NCBI GenBank assembly: GCA_030847615.1
Contig: JAUMIR010000001.1
Coordinates: 446,206,687 to 446,270,686, forward strand
DNA: 64,000 nucleotides
Source: Gambelia wislizenii
Lineage: Eukaryota; Chordata; Lepidosauria; Squamata; Crotaphytidae
Reading direction: 5' to 3'
Within the stretch, counting starts at the first letter, position 1; every line of letters starts with the position of its first letter. The notes below the pieces were generated by a model that saw nothing but the letters and a program-made list of their open reading frames with translations, was not told the origin of the DNA and did no database searches. Below are positions 1-12,487 of this stretch, one piece after another. Position numbers and translations under genes: made by a program.

Positions 1-95
1 GGCACAAATAAGGTACTGGTCCCTGGTACATTGGGGAAAAAACCCTCCAAATCAGGTAGCTTAAGAAGCACTGCTTTAAACTGACGTTATCATTG

Positions 96-520
96 AATAG
101 AATCATAGAATTGTAGAGTTGGAAGAGACCACAAGGACCATCCAGTCCAACCTCCTGCCATGCAGGAAATCACGATCAAAGCAGCCCCGACAGATGGCCA
201 TCCAGCCTCTGTTTAAAGACCTCCAAGGAAGGAGACCCTACCATGCTCCAAGGGAGTGTGTTCCACTGCTGAACAGCTCTTACTGTCAGAACGTTCCTCC
301 TAATATCGAGGTGGAATCTCTGTTCCTGGAGCTTGCATCCATTGTTCTGTGTTCTAGTGTCTGGAGCAGCAGAAAACAAGTTTGATCCATCCTCAACGTG
401 ACACCCCTTCAAATACTTAAACAGGGGTATCATATTGCCCCTTAACCATCTTTTTTCCAGCTAAACATACCCAGCTCCTTAAGTCTTTCCTCATAAGGCA
501 TGGTTTCCTCATAAGGCATG
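96..520 (-). mobile_element. CR1-type LINE, 3' end fragment
   Basis: Read on the minus strand this is the last part of a CR1-like ORF2 followed by its short 3' tail. The frame ends with residues like AVQQWNTLPWSMVGSPSLEV and FKQRLDGHLSGLL, the usual C-terminus of reptile CR1-like elements. The 3' tail is the ATTCTATGATTC-type repeat seen near position 96. The element is 5'-truncated and decayed. A second copy in the opposite orientation lies at 49540-49877. Confidence 0.8.
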
Positions 521-2583
521 TTCACGTTAATATTAACGGTGAACAATTTCAGAGAACCAGCGCCAGAATATGGTTTATGAAGTCAGATTGTTTAAACCTT
601 CCCAGATGTGGCATATTAAGAACCCAGGGTCATATTTTGTTGCAGAATCAGAAGTTCAGAACTGGAATTAAGAATCAGAACCAGAGTTTCAGCCACCTGC
701 CATGTACAGATATTTTTACAGACAAAAACTAGCTCCCCTTGGGTGGTGTGTTGGTCCTAAAGAAGGTAATGTAACTAGCTGAAGGTTATTAGCTGTTCTA
801 GATGAACTAAAATTTCTGTTTTATTGTAGACTGAACAGCTTAACAGTAGCAGGTTAAATGATTAAGAATTAACAACTAGAGAATTACTTGCAAATTTGGC
901 ACCCACACAGCACAACCAGTTTCAACTTCAGCAGATGACCTCTTTCCACCCCCACCACCATGTCTATTACAAGTTGGGGAAACCCCATGCTCTTTAGCAA
1001 TATTTGAACACTTATGTCTTACAACAACCCAATATATAGCTGGCTTGTGGAAGAGACCTATGACAGTGGGCTGATTCATAAAAAGGGTTGGGAACTAGAT
1101 CTGAATATGGAAATCTCAGACTGTGCTCCCCTTTCAAATCAAGTTCTGTACTTATTAAACTGCTGGTTCATAATTTAGGTTACTGGAAAGATCCCATACT
1201 CATGAAAGCATTGACTAATGCAGTAACTAACAATTGCTTACTTAACATCTTTAATTTTCTTAAGCAGCATCCATGTTTTGTTGTATGCTTGAGTTTTGTT
1301 TTGACATTTTGGTGGTGGCGGCAGTTGACTACTGTCTTTGTATTATTTTATTTGCTATTGTTATAAAATCAATAAAATATGAATTACAAAAAAGAACGAA
1401 CAAGTGCAGCCTTTTTCTTATTTTTATTTTCCATTTCAGTATCTTAGCATAGTATGTGTATTGCACATTAATTGATCTTCACTAAATACTAGGCACCATC
1501 ACCAATATATCAGAAGTCCCCACTTCACCTATAAGCATGCATTTTAAAAAAAGTGAATAAATCCTATACTTAACCATTCCAAAATTAGGTTGTGAGTACA
1601 ATCTAGATTACAAAGTACATTCTAGTACTTAGCTTACAAAGTTTCTGGAGCACCAAAATGAAAATGTGTAGCCTGACCCTTTGATTAAACAGAGACTGGC
1701 TGATGAAAATATTAAGACTCCTTGAACGTATGGTTATCAGCCAATGATGCTACCTGTGTGCATCTCCTTCAAAAGAGTTTCTCCAAGACATGTACAGAAC
1801 TTGGGGTGGGGGAAGTGCCACTGCAATTTTGGCAATCGGCTAGCTTTTCATTTAGGTTGGGGTTGTCATGCTCTAATCTTTATCATGAAATATATATTTA
1901 TTCTTTTAAAAATGTGTAAACCAGTCCTTATCCAAGATGAATTCAAGTATGTATAAAAATTAAACCATCAATATAATATTAAGATAACAAAAATTAAAAA
2001 AAATCTTTACAATACAACAGAAATGTAAACATAAAGTTATTCAGTGAGTTAAAGACAATATAATTAATTTAAAACAGCTGGAAAAATAGAAATGCTTTAA
2101 TTTGGCACTGAAAAGAATGCAGTGCTAGCACTAGTCATGCTATCTTTGGGTGGGAATTCCAGTGCTGGGGTGCTAACACTGAAAAGATCTTCTCCTTCAT
2201 GGATACAAAATACACATCTCCCCTCGATGGAATTCCAAGAGGGGCCTCATCTGAGGATCTTAAGACATGGGTAGGGGTGATTCTTCAGGTATTTGGGTCC
2301 CAAGGCATCAGCACCTTGAAAGGGGCTTGGCAGCAAATAGGCAGCTACTTAATCCTCTCAGAATTAGTATTAACATGGCTCCATCTAGATAACCCTCTCA
2401 TCATTCTAGTGACAGAATGCTATGCTGCTAAAGAGAAGTAGGAGTATTATCTGGCACCAACAAGTCATCACATAACGACAAAAGACAACAGTTTAGAAGA
2501 TCACCTTGTCTTTCTTTATCAGAGGAGGAGCAATCAGTATTTCTGCTGGTTTCTTTAGTCCTTTGTCTACATGGATCCCATTG
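521..2583. other. Intergenic AT-rich DNA, nothing recognised
   Basis: About 2 kb with only short random-looking open frames, none with a recognisable family. I see no exon, RNA gene or clear repeat. It lies downstream of the 3' end of ERG28. Confidence 0.5.
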
Positions 2584-2778
2584 TTTTGTTGCTGTGTGCT
2601 TTCAAGCCATTTCCAACTTATGGTGACCCTAAGGAAAACCCATCAGAGTTTTGTTGGCAAGATTTCTTCAGAGCGGTCTTGCCTTTGCCTTTCTCTGACT
2701 TGGCCAAGGTCACCTAGTGGGTTTCCATGACAGGTCCAGAGCTTGGTGCTAAAACCACTACACTATGCTGGCTCTCAT
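2584..2778 (-). mobile_element. tRNA-derived SINE with BovB-like tail (Sauria-type)
   Basis: On the minus strand it starts with a tRNA-like head (AGCCAGCATAGTGTAGTGG, resembling a pol III A box). It continues through a body containing CATGGAAACCCACTAGGTGACC-like sequence. It ends with a 3' tail (GGGTCACCATAAGTTGG ... GCACACAGCAACA) resembling the BovB/RTE LINE 3' end at 44880-44930. That head/tail structure is that of Sauria-type squamate SINEs. The family name is inferred. Confidence 0.6.
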
Positions 2779-3194
2779 GGATTCTGTTGCCACCTGAAAG
2801 TCAAACACTTAACAATAAAAATAATTTAAAAAGGTGTGGAAACTTCCTTTTCCTAGCCTAGGTTTGATTGAGCTCCTGTACACATTTGGGAATACTCCTC
2901 TTGTTTACACTTGATTTTGGTATGCTATAAGGGAGAAAAAAACCCTGATACCTTACTAAGAAAGGAGATTAAATGAGAACAGAGTAGTGGAGGTTGGGGA
3001 ATAAGTTACTGAAAACCACAGCCTTTTCTGTTTTTTTAAAAAAAGTACTTAAATGGTCTGTCTAGAATTTGGAATTAGACATTCCAAAAGGTCATTCAAC
3101 CTTGTGCTGAGACCAGGAATGAAAGGGATAAAAGCAAACATCTCTCCCTGGTTGATAAAAGATGCTGCATTTTTGCATGATCACTATTCTCTTG

Positions 3195-3200
3195 TTTATT
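3195..3200 (-). terminator. Candidate ERG28 poly(A) signal
   Basis: AATAAA on the minus strand, about 500 bases past the ERG28 stop codon. It is the first such hexamer I noticed after the stop. The true cleavage site cannot be fixed from sequence alone. Confidence 0.4.
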
Positions 3201-3700
3201 ACAAACCATGCTTAAGGACAAATACACCAGCTGCTCTGTGTGCTGCCAAAACATACTCCTGCCCCCCTCTTTCCACAATATTTTCCAGTGGATCTTGAAA
3301 AGCACTACAGTTCCTTGCTTCTGTATGCTTGCGAGGGTTGAGAGTGTGGACAGGAATATTACCATCACTTGGAACCACCTATGGAGAGCAGACTCTCTAT
3401 CCTAAAGAGCTGCAGATGCTTTAAGACCTCCCATCAGTGCCTTCTGACAGGGAAACCCACACCCAGCTTGGCACAACCACTGAGGGGCTGTGCTTCTGTC
3501 ACTGGTCCCAGATCAAGTGTTTCCTGTTCAGATCAATATCAATGTGATGCAAAATGATACTTGACAGAGATGTCCAGGAATGTTCTGACCGCTGGTAAGT
3601 TACAGGGTGAGGTGAGGAGGAGGTCAAGGAGGCAATGTGGTAGTTGACATTGGAAGATGGCTGAAAGGTGACAGATCTAGTGTAGAAGGGATCTGTAACT

Positions 3701-3780
3701 TCAGTTCCGTTTCTTGAGCTGCGATGTTGCTTCTACTTCCAGATACTGCAGCCCAATCAGCATACCCAAAATAGAGAAAC
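3701..3780 (-). CDS. ERG28: ERG28 last coding exon
   Basis: 80 bp of coding sequence, encoding [20 protein letters not shown] and LKKRN followed by TGA. The acceptor is CTTCCTCAG. The exon continues into the 3' UTR towards lower coordinates. Confidence 0.95.
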
Positions 3781-6700
3781 CTGAGGAAGAGAGATGGAAA
3801 AAGAGAATGAGCAGAGTATTTGCTTGCTGTAAGAAATCCTGGTAGCATTCAAAAAACCCAGCTTCAGCATCCTGTTCAGTTATGAAGCTTAGTGGATAGC
3901 CTCAAGCAAATTAAGACTGTTTCTCAACCTAATCTCACAAGGGCTGTTCTGAAGTTAAAAAATGTTGCTGTAAAGGCTCCTTCAGGAAAGAGTAGGCAGA
4001 GCATGAGAAAGTAACTTTTGGACTTCCAACTCCAGAATTCCTCCAGGCAGCAGTGGCTATATGTGGCTGGTAGTCCCCCCAAAAGCAACTTTTCCAAATT
4101 CTGAGTGTAGGCTAGAAACACCAGACAACCATGAAAAAACAAGAGGCTCTACTTACTTGCCACCATCAGGGGAGCCAGGACACCAATTGTTGCAGCTGCT
4201 GTGCCATAAATAAATACTTCAGAGAGGAAGTGGCCCAGTGCAATGAAGAAGGTCAAAAGAGTGATGTTATAGAGGCTGCCAAAGAGTAGAGAAAGAGAAA
4301 TTTATTGAAGAGAGGTGACATACAAAAAGAACTGGAAAGCATGCTAGCATCTCCTATATTTGCCTTTGTAGTAAAGTACTAAGTTCTAGACTGGCTTCTG
4401 TATCTCTTGGAAAATTTCTACATCAATTCAACTGAGTCTGAAATATCTCCACCCTACATTTTTTACTTTTAATTACATACAATACATACATATGAGTTAT
4501 CAGTATAAGTAAGTTTCTGTCTGCATGCTGTATTTTTGTTATTTCATGAAAACTGTTGGATGGATTTTCACCAGATTCAGAGGGTATGTTTGGGGTGGTC
4601 TGACTTAACATACAAGTCAAATGGTATACATGACTTTCACTTTGGGGCGAAGGCATAATTTTTTCAATGAGATAAGAGTAGTGAGTTTGGCATGCTCTTT
4701 CAAGGGCAACTGAGACTGATGTACAACATGAGGAATGGTTGAGGATCCAATGAGATATGCAAGCCACCCTTCAAAGCTGTTAAGATTGCTTTGAACAATT
4801 ATAATCAGTGGTTAATGATTCTCCTGAGCAACACTGGGTACTACAGTACTGCATAAATATTTCTATAATCCCTCTTTCTAGGGAAAATGCCTTTTTCAGT
4901 TTATAAACATTGCCTTGGACCTTGTGTGCTTTCTGTGAAAAGAAGGACTCCTTCCTTTTGTGGAAAAAGCTTTCAATCCAGTGTAGATTCCAACAAGAAT
5001 TTTTTCCTCCTTCCGTGTGCCAGTCACGACACTGTTATGGAGGATCCCCCAATGGGAGCATCCTCCAATGCCTTTTGGATTCATGCTACTTAAGAGCCAT
5101 AATGGCACTAAGGATCCTAGCTGTTAGTCTGCGAAGACACTTGACTTCATGCTCTTAAAAAACAAAATCATATATTAATTACCTCATTTTTAATTGGAAC
5201 CCCTAAAGAAGCTAAATAACTGTTCAATATCCTGTTTGTGTGTGTGTACAGTATGTGTCTAGAAATATGTTCCACTATATTGTGGAATATGTCCAATGAG
5301 ACTTACTCCTAAGTAAGTATGCATTGACCTAAACTCTGCAGATGTTTCTGAGAATAAGCACCAATGAATACCATGGAACATACTCTTGTCTAACACACAT
5401 AGGATTGCTCTGCCTGTAAATTATTATCCCATTTTATTTTTAAAGCACCTGAAGATATCCAATTATGTAAATACAACAATTTCTCTTAATAAACTAACTA
5501 ATTCAGCGACCTACATACAGATTTGGTTGTTGTTCTTTGCCATCAAGTCAGCTTTAACTTCTGGTGATCCTAGGAGTGAGAGATCTCTAAGAGTCCCAGT
5601 TATTAACAGCCCTGTCCAGGTCTTGCAAATACAGGCTAACAATCTAAAAATAAAAGAACAAAATCTTGATGGGCTTAAAGTCTATATTCTCAATGAATTG
5701 GTACTGGGGAGTGTTAGCGAAGCATGAAGAATATTCTGAGTGTTGAAAGGGGAAAAGACAGAGTAATCTTGTGGGACCTTTAGGACTAACCAATTTACTT
5801 CATTTATAAGCTTTCATGGACTATAGTCCACTTCTTTAGTTGCATCTGAAAGTAGGGCTGTAGCCCACTAAATCTACAGTATGTTGAAATAAACTGGTTA
5901 GTCTAAAAGGTGCTACAAGATTACTCTTTTCCTTCCCTCTTTATACTGAAATACACAAACACAATCTTTTTCAGTGTTTGTTTTCCTTTAAAAGTACAGC
6001 TCACCTTTGAAGAGCGACAGTACAAATGGCTGCTCAGCATGCAGTTCCTTGCCACTTTGGGTAAGGGAGCTGAAGCTGCCAACTTCAATGATCAAAAAAA
6101 TAAACATTTGTGGCTTTCACACATGATTCCTGTCAAGCCAAGAGAACTGAAGGAGGACGAACTGGCTGCTGGCTCTGAAACAGGCAGCTAAGCTCCAATC
6201 AGCTGTAACTTTCCAAATGCACTGCAGGAAATGGGGACAGCACAGTGTTCTGTTCCTTCCAGAGCAGTGGAAGGATTACTAATGAGTAACAAGGAAATAG
6301 CTACTACTTGAGCATGGACAAGCATGTATAACTATTAATATATATATCACACCCACCCACCCCAAGACTGGCATTACAAAACCTGATACATCCTTTCCAG
6401 TATGTATGTTTTTTCTAGGATAATAATGTTTTAAATGTGTATTTTTAATATCTTGTTTCAATAATGATTTTTAAATATAGAAAATGCCAACAAACCCTAT
6501 GATGGTTCTGTTCTGTATTCCACCTGCTTTTCAATTCATAGGATGAGAAAACCTAGATTGGGGTCAGTTTTGACTCCTTCACATCTTGTGACCTGCCATG
6601 GGACATACCCCTCTTGCCACAAACAGCTTTTTTCCCAGTTGAGTGTGACCAGAATTTTTGCCCACTTTATCATACATCATATTTCTGCTTCTGAAAAAAA

Positions 6701-9700
6701 ATCCAGACTAGCACTAAAGCAAGTCCTTGCTTGAGGCTTCAAAAAGCACCAATTCTCCTCTGTAGAACATTTTTTTTCCTGACAGGAAAAATATGAAAGG
6801 AGTTTGAGCCCTGCAGAAACAGGTATAGGGCTGCTTCGGCCCACAGGCTACAGGTTGTGTACTCCTGATCTAGATGGTTCAATTAAAACAAAACTGCAGT
6901 TTTTATCATTTATTTTCTTCCCTTGGATGACAGAGCGCCCTATACTACATGCCTGTCTTAGGTCCTTTCATAATGCCATCTCAGGAGATTCTGTGCAGGT
7001 GGTGTTTTAGACCCTCCCCTCCAGTTAACCCTTTCCTTACCTGATGCCCTGCTGACAAGACAATACTGTTTGCAAATAATGGGAAATGTAGTCTTTGCAG
7101 AATGATGGGAGTGCATCACCCTGCAGGCAGGATGATGGGAACTCCATCATGACAGGTCCCCTAATTCATTATGCTACCTTAGCAGAAGATGCAGGGACAT
7201 GTTTTGAGCTGGCCTTTGTTCTAAGCCTATTTATTCATATATTAGTTTTACTAATTTCATTACAACCTACTTCCAGGTTTCCGCCTGATCCTTTAACATT
7301 GCCATTAAACTGTGCATATGGAAGAGTGGTAAGACTGGAAACAATGAGGTTAAGGTTCTTGAGAGGAGAGTGCTATATTAAAGGAGAAAAGGCAGGCTAC
7401 AAATCCTATTGTAAAGGACTTTGGTGAAATTAGAAAGCTGTGTTTCTTTATAGCACAACATCTCAAGGGTACCAAATTGGTGAAATGTATAAGCAGTCCC
7501 TCCTTCATGCCTGTTCTCCACTCTGTACAGATGAAGCACTGTAAGAAAACAACAGTTGTTCTCCAATCGGACAATCTGCATCAGGAAATACCAAGCTAGT
7601 GCAGAACTGCTACAGGAAAAGGAAAAGTAGGGTGTAAATTAATCATGGGGGGGGGGAGCTTAAGCACTTTCGCTCCCCTTCTACCATTCTTTGAACCTAC
7701 GTTTTGTTGCGGATATCAATGGCACAGTAGCAGCGGATCACAGAAGAGAGCAAGGTCCAAATGCCAAAGGTCCGAGCCTGGAGGCCATTTACTGGGCAGA
7801 GAAAACAAATGTAGAATTAGAACACCTCCTTTTCTCATCTCTTCTGCCTCCAGGCAGAGCTAGGCAGCAGGCACAGAAAGGAGTTGGAAAATAGCTTAGA
7901 GGTAATGCTATTGGCAGCTAAGCTAAAGTTTGTAGATCCCTCTCCCTAGAGATGCAAGGGGGTGGGGGGTAGACAGGAGAAAAGGAATAGTAATTTTTAG
8001 CAAATATATTTAATTTTTTAATCTTGTTTTTCTTTTCCAAAAAGGGAATCACTCAAAGCAGCTTACAAAATATAGAAACATAAACATCACATTACCACAC
8101 AAACAACACAACACATTACAAAACAAATAACTCATTTACAAATTAAAGGCAACAGGAAGCACACACATACATATAAAAAGTAACAGTCGATAAGTACCGT
8201 AAATCTGAGGAACAGCTGAGTCAGGGCTAGTTCACACTACGCAATTATAGCAGTATAATTCTACTATAACTCCCAGAGTTGCATCCTGGGATTTATATTT
8301 TGGTGAGTCACTAGAATTCTCTCTGGCTGAGAATTCTAAATACCCATTTTAAAATCTCAGGATTCCATAGGATAGAACCATGGAAGTTAAAGTGGAATCA
8401 AAGCGCTGTAATAATTGCGTAGTGTGAAAGGGCCCTCGAGTGTTTGTTTCAAGAGGTAGGTATTCACTTGCTATTGGAACAAAGACTAAGAGAAAAATTA
8501 CTTAATCTCCTGGGGCAGAGAAATCCACATACAGGATGCTGTCACCAAAAAAGCCCTCCTGTGTAATGCTGCCAAACACACATTTGAAGGCTGTTACAAA
8601 TGGAGGGCTCTGATACGCGATTTGGTTTGCATGGGTTTTTATGGTATGACAAAGTTAAAGTTGACGGTACATTTAATAATAATTGTATGAAAAGATCGTT
8701 GTTAAGGGCTTGGGATAATTATAAAGCTTGATTTTATTCCAAACTGCCACTTTGGGAGTTTACCCCACAAAGTTCTATAACAGTAGAGAATGTCTCTCAA
8801 ACAAAAAATAGGGTACATACAAGAATCTATTAATAATGGAGAATGGGCAATACAGAATGAAACCTATGGAAGAGCTGGACACAGAGAGATATACATTGCA
8901 TTGGTTTCTTTATAGACAAATTAATGAGAGATTTAAAATGGATAAACAGCTCTATGATTCTGAAGTAGGGAAATCAGAATTTGAAATTCAACTTGGTTCA
9001 GAGGATGATCATTTGATTGTGAAAATGTATAAAATGTACTGTATGGAAATGGAGGATGAACAAGTCAAAGAATGTATGATAAAGTGAGCAAAAAATTGGT
9101 ACTCATTTCCATATGGGCATACGGGGAAAGGTCTGGACGAAGTTTTGAAATTTACTTTGAGTTATGATTTGAGAGAATTTTTTTTAAATAAAATAATGTA
9201 TAGATGGTATTTGACACAGGAAAGATTGTCTAAGATGTATACAAGTGTCACAAATAAATGTTGGAAACGTGATCAGAAGAAAGGAACATTTTATCATAAG
9301 TGATCATTAAGTGATAAAGCTCGTAAGTTTTGGGTTCAGATTCATGGAGCTGATGGAGGCATTTTAAAAATAAAATTTTAGGAAAGACCTGAATTTTACT
9401 TATTGGGAACGAGGAAGACCAACTCAAGAGGAAGTATAGAATAATCCTTTAATACATGATTACGACCGCCAGATGTCTGTATGCCCAGAGATGTAAGAAT
9501 ACATCTATTCCAACAAAAGAAGACTGGGTGCTGACATTAGAAGAATTTGCTGAAATTGACAATGTTGATCAAGGAAAAATCCTTGGTACATTTAAAAAAG
9601 ATTGGGATGAGTTCATTTAATTTTTTGAAAAAAAGGGGAAATGTGATAATATTGGGATATTTGAAGTAACAGCCACATTTATCTAGTAGAAGGATGAATA

Positions 9701-12487
9701 TGATAACATTCATAAGAAATACAAGTAATGATCTCTACTTTTAACCTCCAGTTATTGTGGCAGGGGCAGGGAAGAAGTAATATAGTGAGTAGGAAATTTG
9801 TGTTTTGTAGTTTGTTGTTGTGTCTTCATGGATTTTGTTTTGTAATGTTACTGTGTGTGTATGTATATAGTTTGTATGTTTAATAAAAGCATAAAAAAAT
9901 GTCAACCTTTAACTTGCCATTTTTCAAAGCTATGAAGTGCCAAACATTGTAACAGAGGAGTTTTGTATTGTTTTAATCTATACTGTTTTTAAGTCCCATT
10001 ATTAGGAAAAGGGCAGGATGTAAAGGAACAAATTAAAATAAAATAATAAATACACAAATCTTGAAAAAAAATCAGGAAAAGGCAGTTGATTCAAAAGAGT
10101 GTGGAAGGCACAAACACTGTCCTTTAGCTATATAGGTTACTATTACAAGATTCATCATTGTAACAAGTGTCTTATTTTAATAGTAGTCTGAGCGAGCCCT
10201 ACTATTAGGCAGAATGAGTTGGCTGTTTCAGCCAGCAGATGCTGATGGACAGCAGGGGCAGCTTCCTGGCTGTTCTTACTAGACACCTCAATTGCTCTCC
10301 TCTGTTGCAGAAAAAATAAAGTTGTGTACAACACACAACCTGCCCTCACTCTTATTATGCTGCTTTAGTCATACCAGCACATGGACAGAGGAAGAGGCAT
10401 TGTCTTGTGCTTCACATCAGGCCAGAAAATATCTTGGGCTGATGCTATCAAAAAACCTTAAATACTATTGTGCACAGTACAGTAATTATTTGCAGTGGCA
10501 GCCCTTGCTAGGAATAAATTATCTGGATTGCTGGCAGCTACACAGTCTCTTCCAATAAGCCAGAACATCTTGAAATATCCTAAAACTATGCTCCCGATGT
10601 GGCAGGAGTTGCTAGATTCTTATCACTTACCATGGCTCATCCACAGTGACTGATACTAGATTTCTAAGAAGGGGAAAATATAACCGATTGGCCATTTCTT
10701 GAACATTCGGAAAATGTGTATGCACTCTGAAGAGCAGAAGCTACAGAAAGTGCCATGGATGGCTCCAATGCTGGAGATGATTCTAAATGAATGTGAGAAT
10801 GACATTATCTTCTGCCTTGTAAGTTCAGTGCTATGGCAAATTTGCATTGTGATGATCTGTTATAGCTTGGCTTTTTGGGGGGAAATGGGCAGACCCTGGC
10901 TAATGCATTACTTGGAACTACAGAAGCACGAGTGGTCAAAGGGGAAATGCTATAGCTCAGTGGCAGAGCACATGTGTTGAATGCAAAAGAGCCTAGGTTC
11001 AGTTCCTGACATCTCCAGGGAGGGCTAGGAAATGTGTTGCTGGACTTTCAAACACACACATGACCTTAATGTATATTAACATGGGTAAATGTGCAAAGAA
11101 AAGACTAAGCAGGGGAACATCCACAGAAATGTGGTGTGCACAGACAGGGATCCTTTATATGTATGGGAAATAGATGATACTAACAGGGTGAGGGGTAGGG
11201 AATTCACTTACACTAGTTCTTCAAACCACATGCTCCATATTTATTGTTATAAACAGGTGCACTGAAGATCACTCATATACATTCATTACAGAAAGGGAGC
11301 GGATTGGCTAGTATACCCTGCTCCCAAGTGCATGAAGTGACACAGACTTAATAGCAGAGCTGAGGATTCTCGTTGTTACAGGGGAAAGCACCTCTCTATA
11401 ACTCTATCAGCCTTATAACCCAGCTTTCCAAAACCTGATCTCCCTTCAGACAGTGTCCTCTGGAATCCAAACAAGGAGCACATCATGCTAAATTAGCCAC
11501 AAGTTTTGGAGGTGATATTCGATTAGAGCAGAACACAACACTTCACATGTACAGTAAGCCAGTATGTCTGAATCACTATTGGTAATAAAAACAATATAAC
11601 TAGAGGGACTAATGGTCTGATTCAGTATCAAACAGCTTCCTATTTTCTTAAGGGCTATGTAACACAATACAGATGCAAGATAGACACAGACTTTTTTTCA
11701 CTATATATACATGTTTTGGACAGCTACAATGGGCCCTGTTCTTCATCTCATGTACAGATGTTGAAATAAAAACATGCTTCCATCTTCCACATCAGTGAGC
11801 TGTGCCACAGGCAGACATGGGCCTGAATTCAATTGTTAGTCCCAAGTAATGTAGATATATTGAATCAATGATCTCACACAAGTGTTGACTTACCAAATCC
11901 CCATTGATTCAATAGGATTAACAACTGGATCTAGTTCATGTTGTTTCAGCAAAATGTGTAATATGTGTATCATAGGAAAGAAGGGGTTTTGTGGCACCTG
12001 TAACACTAATTTATTTCAGCATAAGCATCTGAAGTAGTGGTCTGGAGTTCATGAAAGGTGCCATCACAAGACTTCTCTATTCCATATACTAATAAATCTA
12101 TCTCTCTGAAAATTGTTGTAGTATCTGTAGTGGCTTTTAAATTCTCAGTCTTAAAGGAAAAAGACTGCTGGCTGCCTTTGGCTACTTCCAGTAGCAAATG
12201 ACTGGGAATAATAGTAATAATAATAATGATTAATCAAAAATGATAACCTTTTGAGATATGAATAAACATTTCCAGATCTCAAGCAAAATTTAGAACCCAA
12301 GGCTAAAGTTCCAGTGCTTCCCGTGTGTAAAAAAAGTTATCCTGTATATCTTACCAAGGTTTGGCTTGCCTGTATACAGTTTCTCAGAGAGAAAGCTGTG
12401 ATCTCTGAAGCTTTGAACTGTGTTCCCCATGGCAATGATGGACACCATTACTAGCCAGCTACGGAGCACATTCAGGAAACGGCTCAT
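3701..12487 (-). CDS. ERG28: ERG28 sterol biosynthesis scaffold protein (four coding exons)
   Basis: This is the vertebrate ERG28 homologue (human C14orf1), an ER membrane protein. In yeast, Erg28 tethers the sterol C-4 demethylation enzymes (Erg25/26/27; vertebrate counterparts MSMO1, NSDHL, HSD17B7). Four coding exons (133, 91, 119 and 80 bp) have GT/AG borders and compatible phases, and join to 423 bp: 140 codons plus stop, the family's usual length. The protein starts [20 protein letters not shown] and has several hydrophobic membrane segments, including a conserved [18 protein letters not shown] stretch. It ends in KKRN, which fits a KKXX ER-retrieval signal. No lesion is seen. It is head-to-head with TTLL5, the same arrangement as I recall for human chromosome 14. 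Introns carry several LINE, SINE and MITE fragments. Confidence 0.96.
4157..4275 (-). CDS. ERG28: ERG28 third coding exon
   Basis: 119 bp, encoding [20 protein letters not shown] and the following [19 protein letters not shown]. Acceptor CTTTGGCAG, donor GGCAA|GTAAGT. It contains the most conserved membrane region of the family. Confidence 0.95.
5522..5645 (-). mobile_element. BovB/RTE LINE 3' end fragment
   Basis: On the minus strand it resembles the last codons and 3' terminus of the BovB copy at 44817-44935: CAGGGCTGTTAATAACTGGG-like sequence, then the GATCACCAGAAGTTAAAGC-like end. It is short and diverged, and lies in the third ERG28 coding intron region. Confidence 0.5.
5762..5935. repeat. 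Palindromic interspersed repeat, GTAGCACCTTTGAGAC family
   Basis: The two halves are imperfect inverted repeats. The left begins CTTGTGGGACCTTTAGGAC and the right ends GTCTAAAAGGTGCTACAAG, around a centre with TAAGCTTTCATGGACTATAG. Other copies or half copies are at 11985-12100, 23060-23230, 42925-43012 and 60609-60820. Confidence 0.7.
7701..7791 (-). CDS. ERG28: ERG28 second coding exon
   Basis: 91 bp, encoding V45 and [20 protein letters not shown] through RNK. The acceptor is TCTGCCCAG and the donor AAAAC|GTAGGT. This exon has no long open frame of its own on its strand and is found by homology and phase (1 in, 2 out). Confidence 0.94.
8020..8580 (-). mobile_element. L2-like LINE 3' end, interrupted by a MITE
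   Basis: On the minus strand the right part reads TGGATTTCTCTGCCCCAGG, matching the 'WxSLPQE' region near the L2 ORF2 end. The left part reads TTTTGTAAGCTGCTTTGAG, the usual L2 3' UTR ending. The segment 8222-8437 interrupts it. Strongly decayed. Confidence 0.5.
8222..8437. mobile_element. MITE with about 30-bp terminal inverted repeats, probably hAT
   Basis: The left end CAGGGCTAGTTCACACTACG (then CAATTATAGC) is mirrored by the right end TAATTGCGTAGTGTGAAAGG (then GCCCT). The interior is itself partly palindromic. A CAGGG start is typical of hAT MITEs, but no convincing 8-bp duplication remains. Confidence 0.65.
8610..9899 (+). mobile_element. 5'-truncated L1 LINE with poly(A) end
   Basis: Decayed L1 ORF2 C-terminal region. 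The frame at 8836-9087 continues after a stop into [16 protein letters not shown] and [16 protein letters not shown], matching the terminal domain before the L1 cysteine/histidine motif. The 3' end has a GT-rich UTR, AATAAAAGC at about 9882 and a short A run at 9893-9898. It lies in ERG28's first coding intron, antisense to the gene. Confidence 0.75.
9900..10948. other. Intron DNA, nothing recognised
   Basis: Unique-looking AT-rich sequence inside the first coding intron of ERG28. It has only short chance open frames and no splice-bounded homology to ERG28 or any other family I know. Confidence 0.45.
10949..11150 (+). mobile_element. tRNA-derived SINE
   Basis: Carries a clear pol III promoter: A box TAGCTCAGTGG at 10953-10963 and B box GGTTCAGTTCC at 10996-11006. 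These are followed by GACATCTCCAGGGAGGGC, the familiar head of squamate tRNA-SINEs. The tRNA cloverleaf is not kept and the sequence runs into SINE body, so this is not a tRNA gene. The 3' limit is uncertain. Confidence 0.75.
11605..11655 (+). mobile_element. SINE tail fragment
   Basis: The sequence ACTAATGGTCTGATTCAGTA followed by a GCTTCCTATTTT-type end matches, in opposite orientation, the segment AAGTCAGACCATTGGTCCG in the SINE at 42600. Only the 3' portion is present. Confidence 0.55.
11816..11940. repeat. Palindromic MITE-like repeat
   Basis: The left end CCTGAATTCAATTGTTAG is mirrored by the right end AGGATTAACAACTGGATC. The interior also pairs (AGTCCCAAGTAATG and internal GATTCAATAGG). 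Non-coding; superfamily not determined. Confidence 0.5.
11985..12100. repeat. Half copy of GTAGCACCTTTGAGAC palindromic repeat
   Basis: Begins TTTTGTGGCACCTGTAACAC and continues through TTTATTTCAGCATAAGC and a GTCTGGAGTTCATGAAAG segment, the order seen in the other copies. Diverged and incomplete. Confidence 0.5.
12355..12487 (-). CDS. ERG28: ERG28 first coding exon
   Basis: Encodes residues 1-44 (MSRFLNVL ... TGKPNL) plus one base of codon 45. The acceptor (CCCCCGAGCAG) lies just upstream, so the exon probably starts at 12502 with a 15-base 5' UTR piece. The donor is G|GTAAGAT. The start ATG gives exact collinearity with the family. Confidence 0.96.

Noticed and set aside
4423..4767. 114-codon minus-strand frame between ERG28 and its third exon region
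   Set aside because: No family resemblance, and ERG28's phases join perfectly without it.
10949..11022. tRNA gene
   Set aside because: A and B boxes are good, but the cloverleaf stems do not close and the sequence continues into SINE body.
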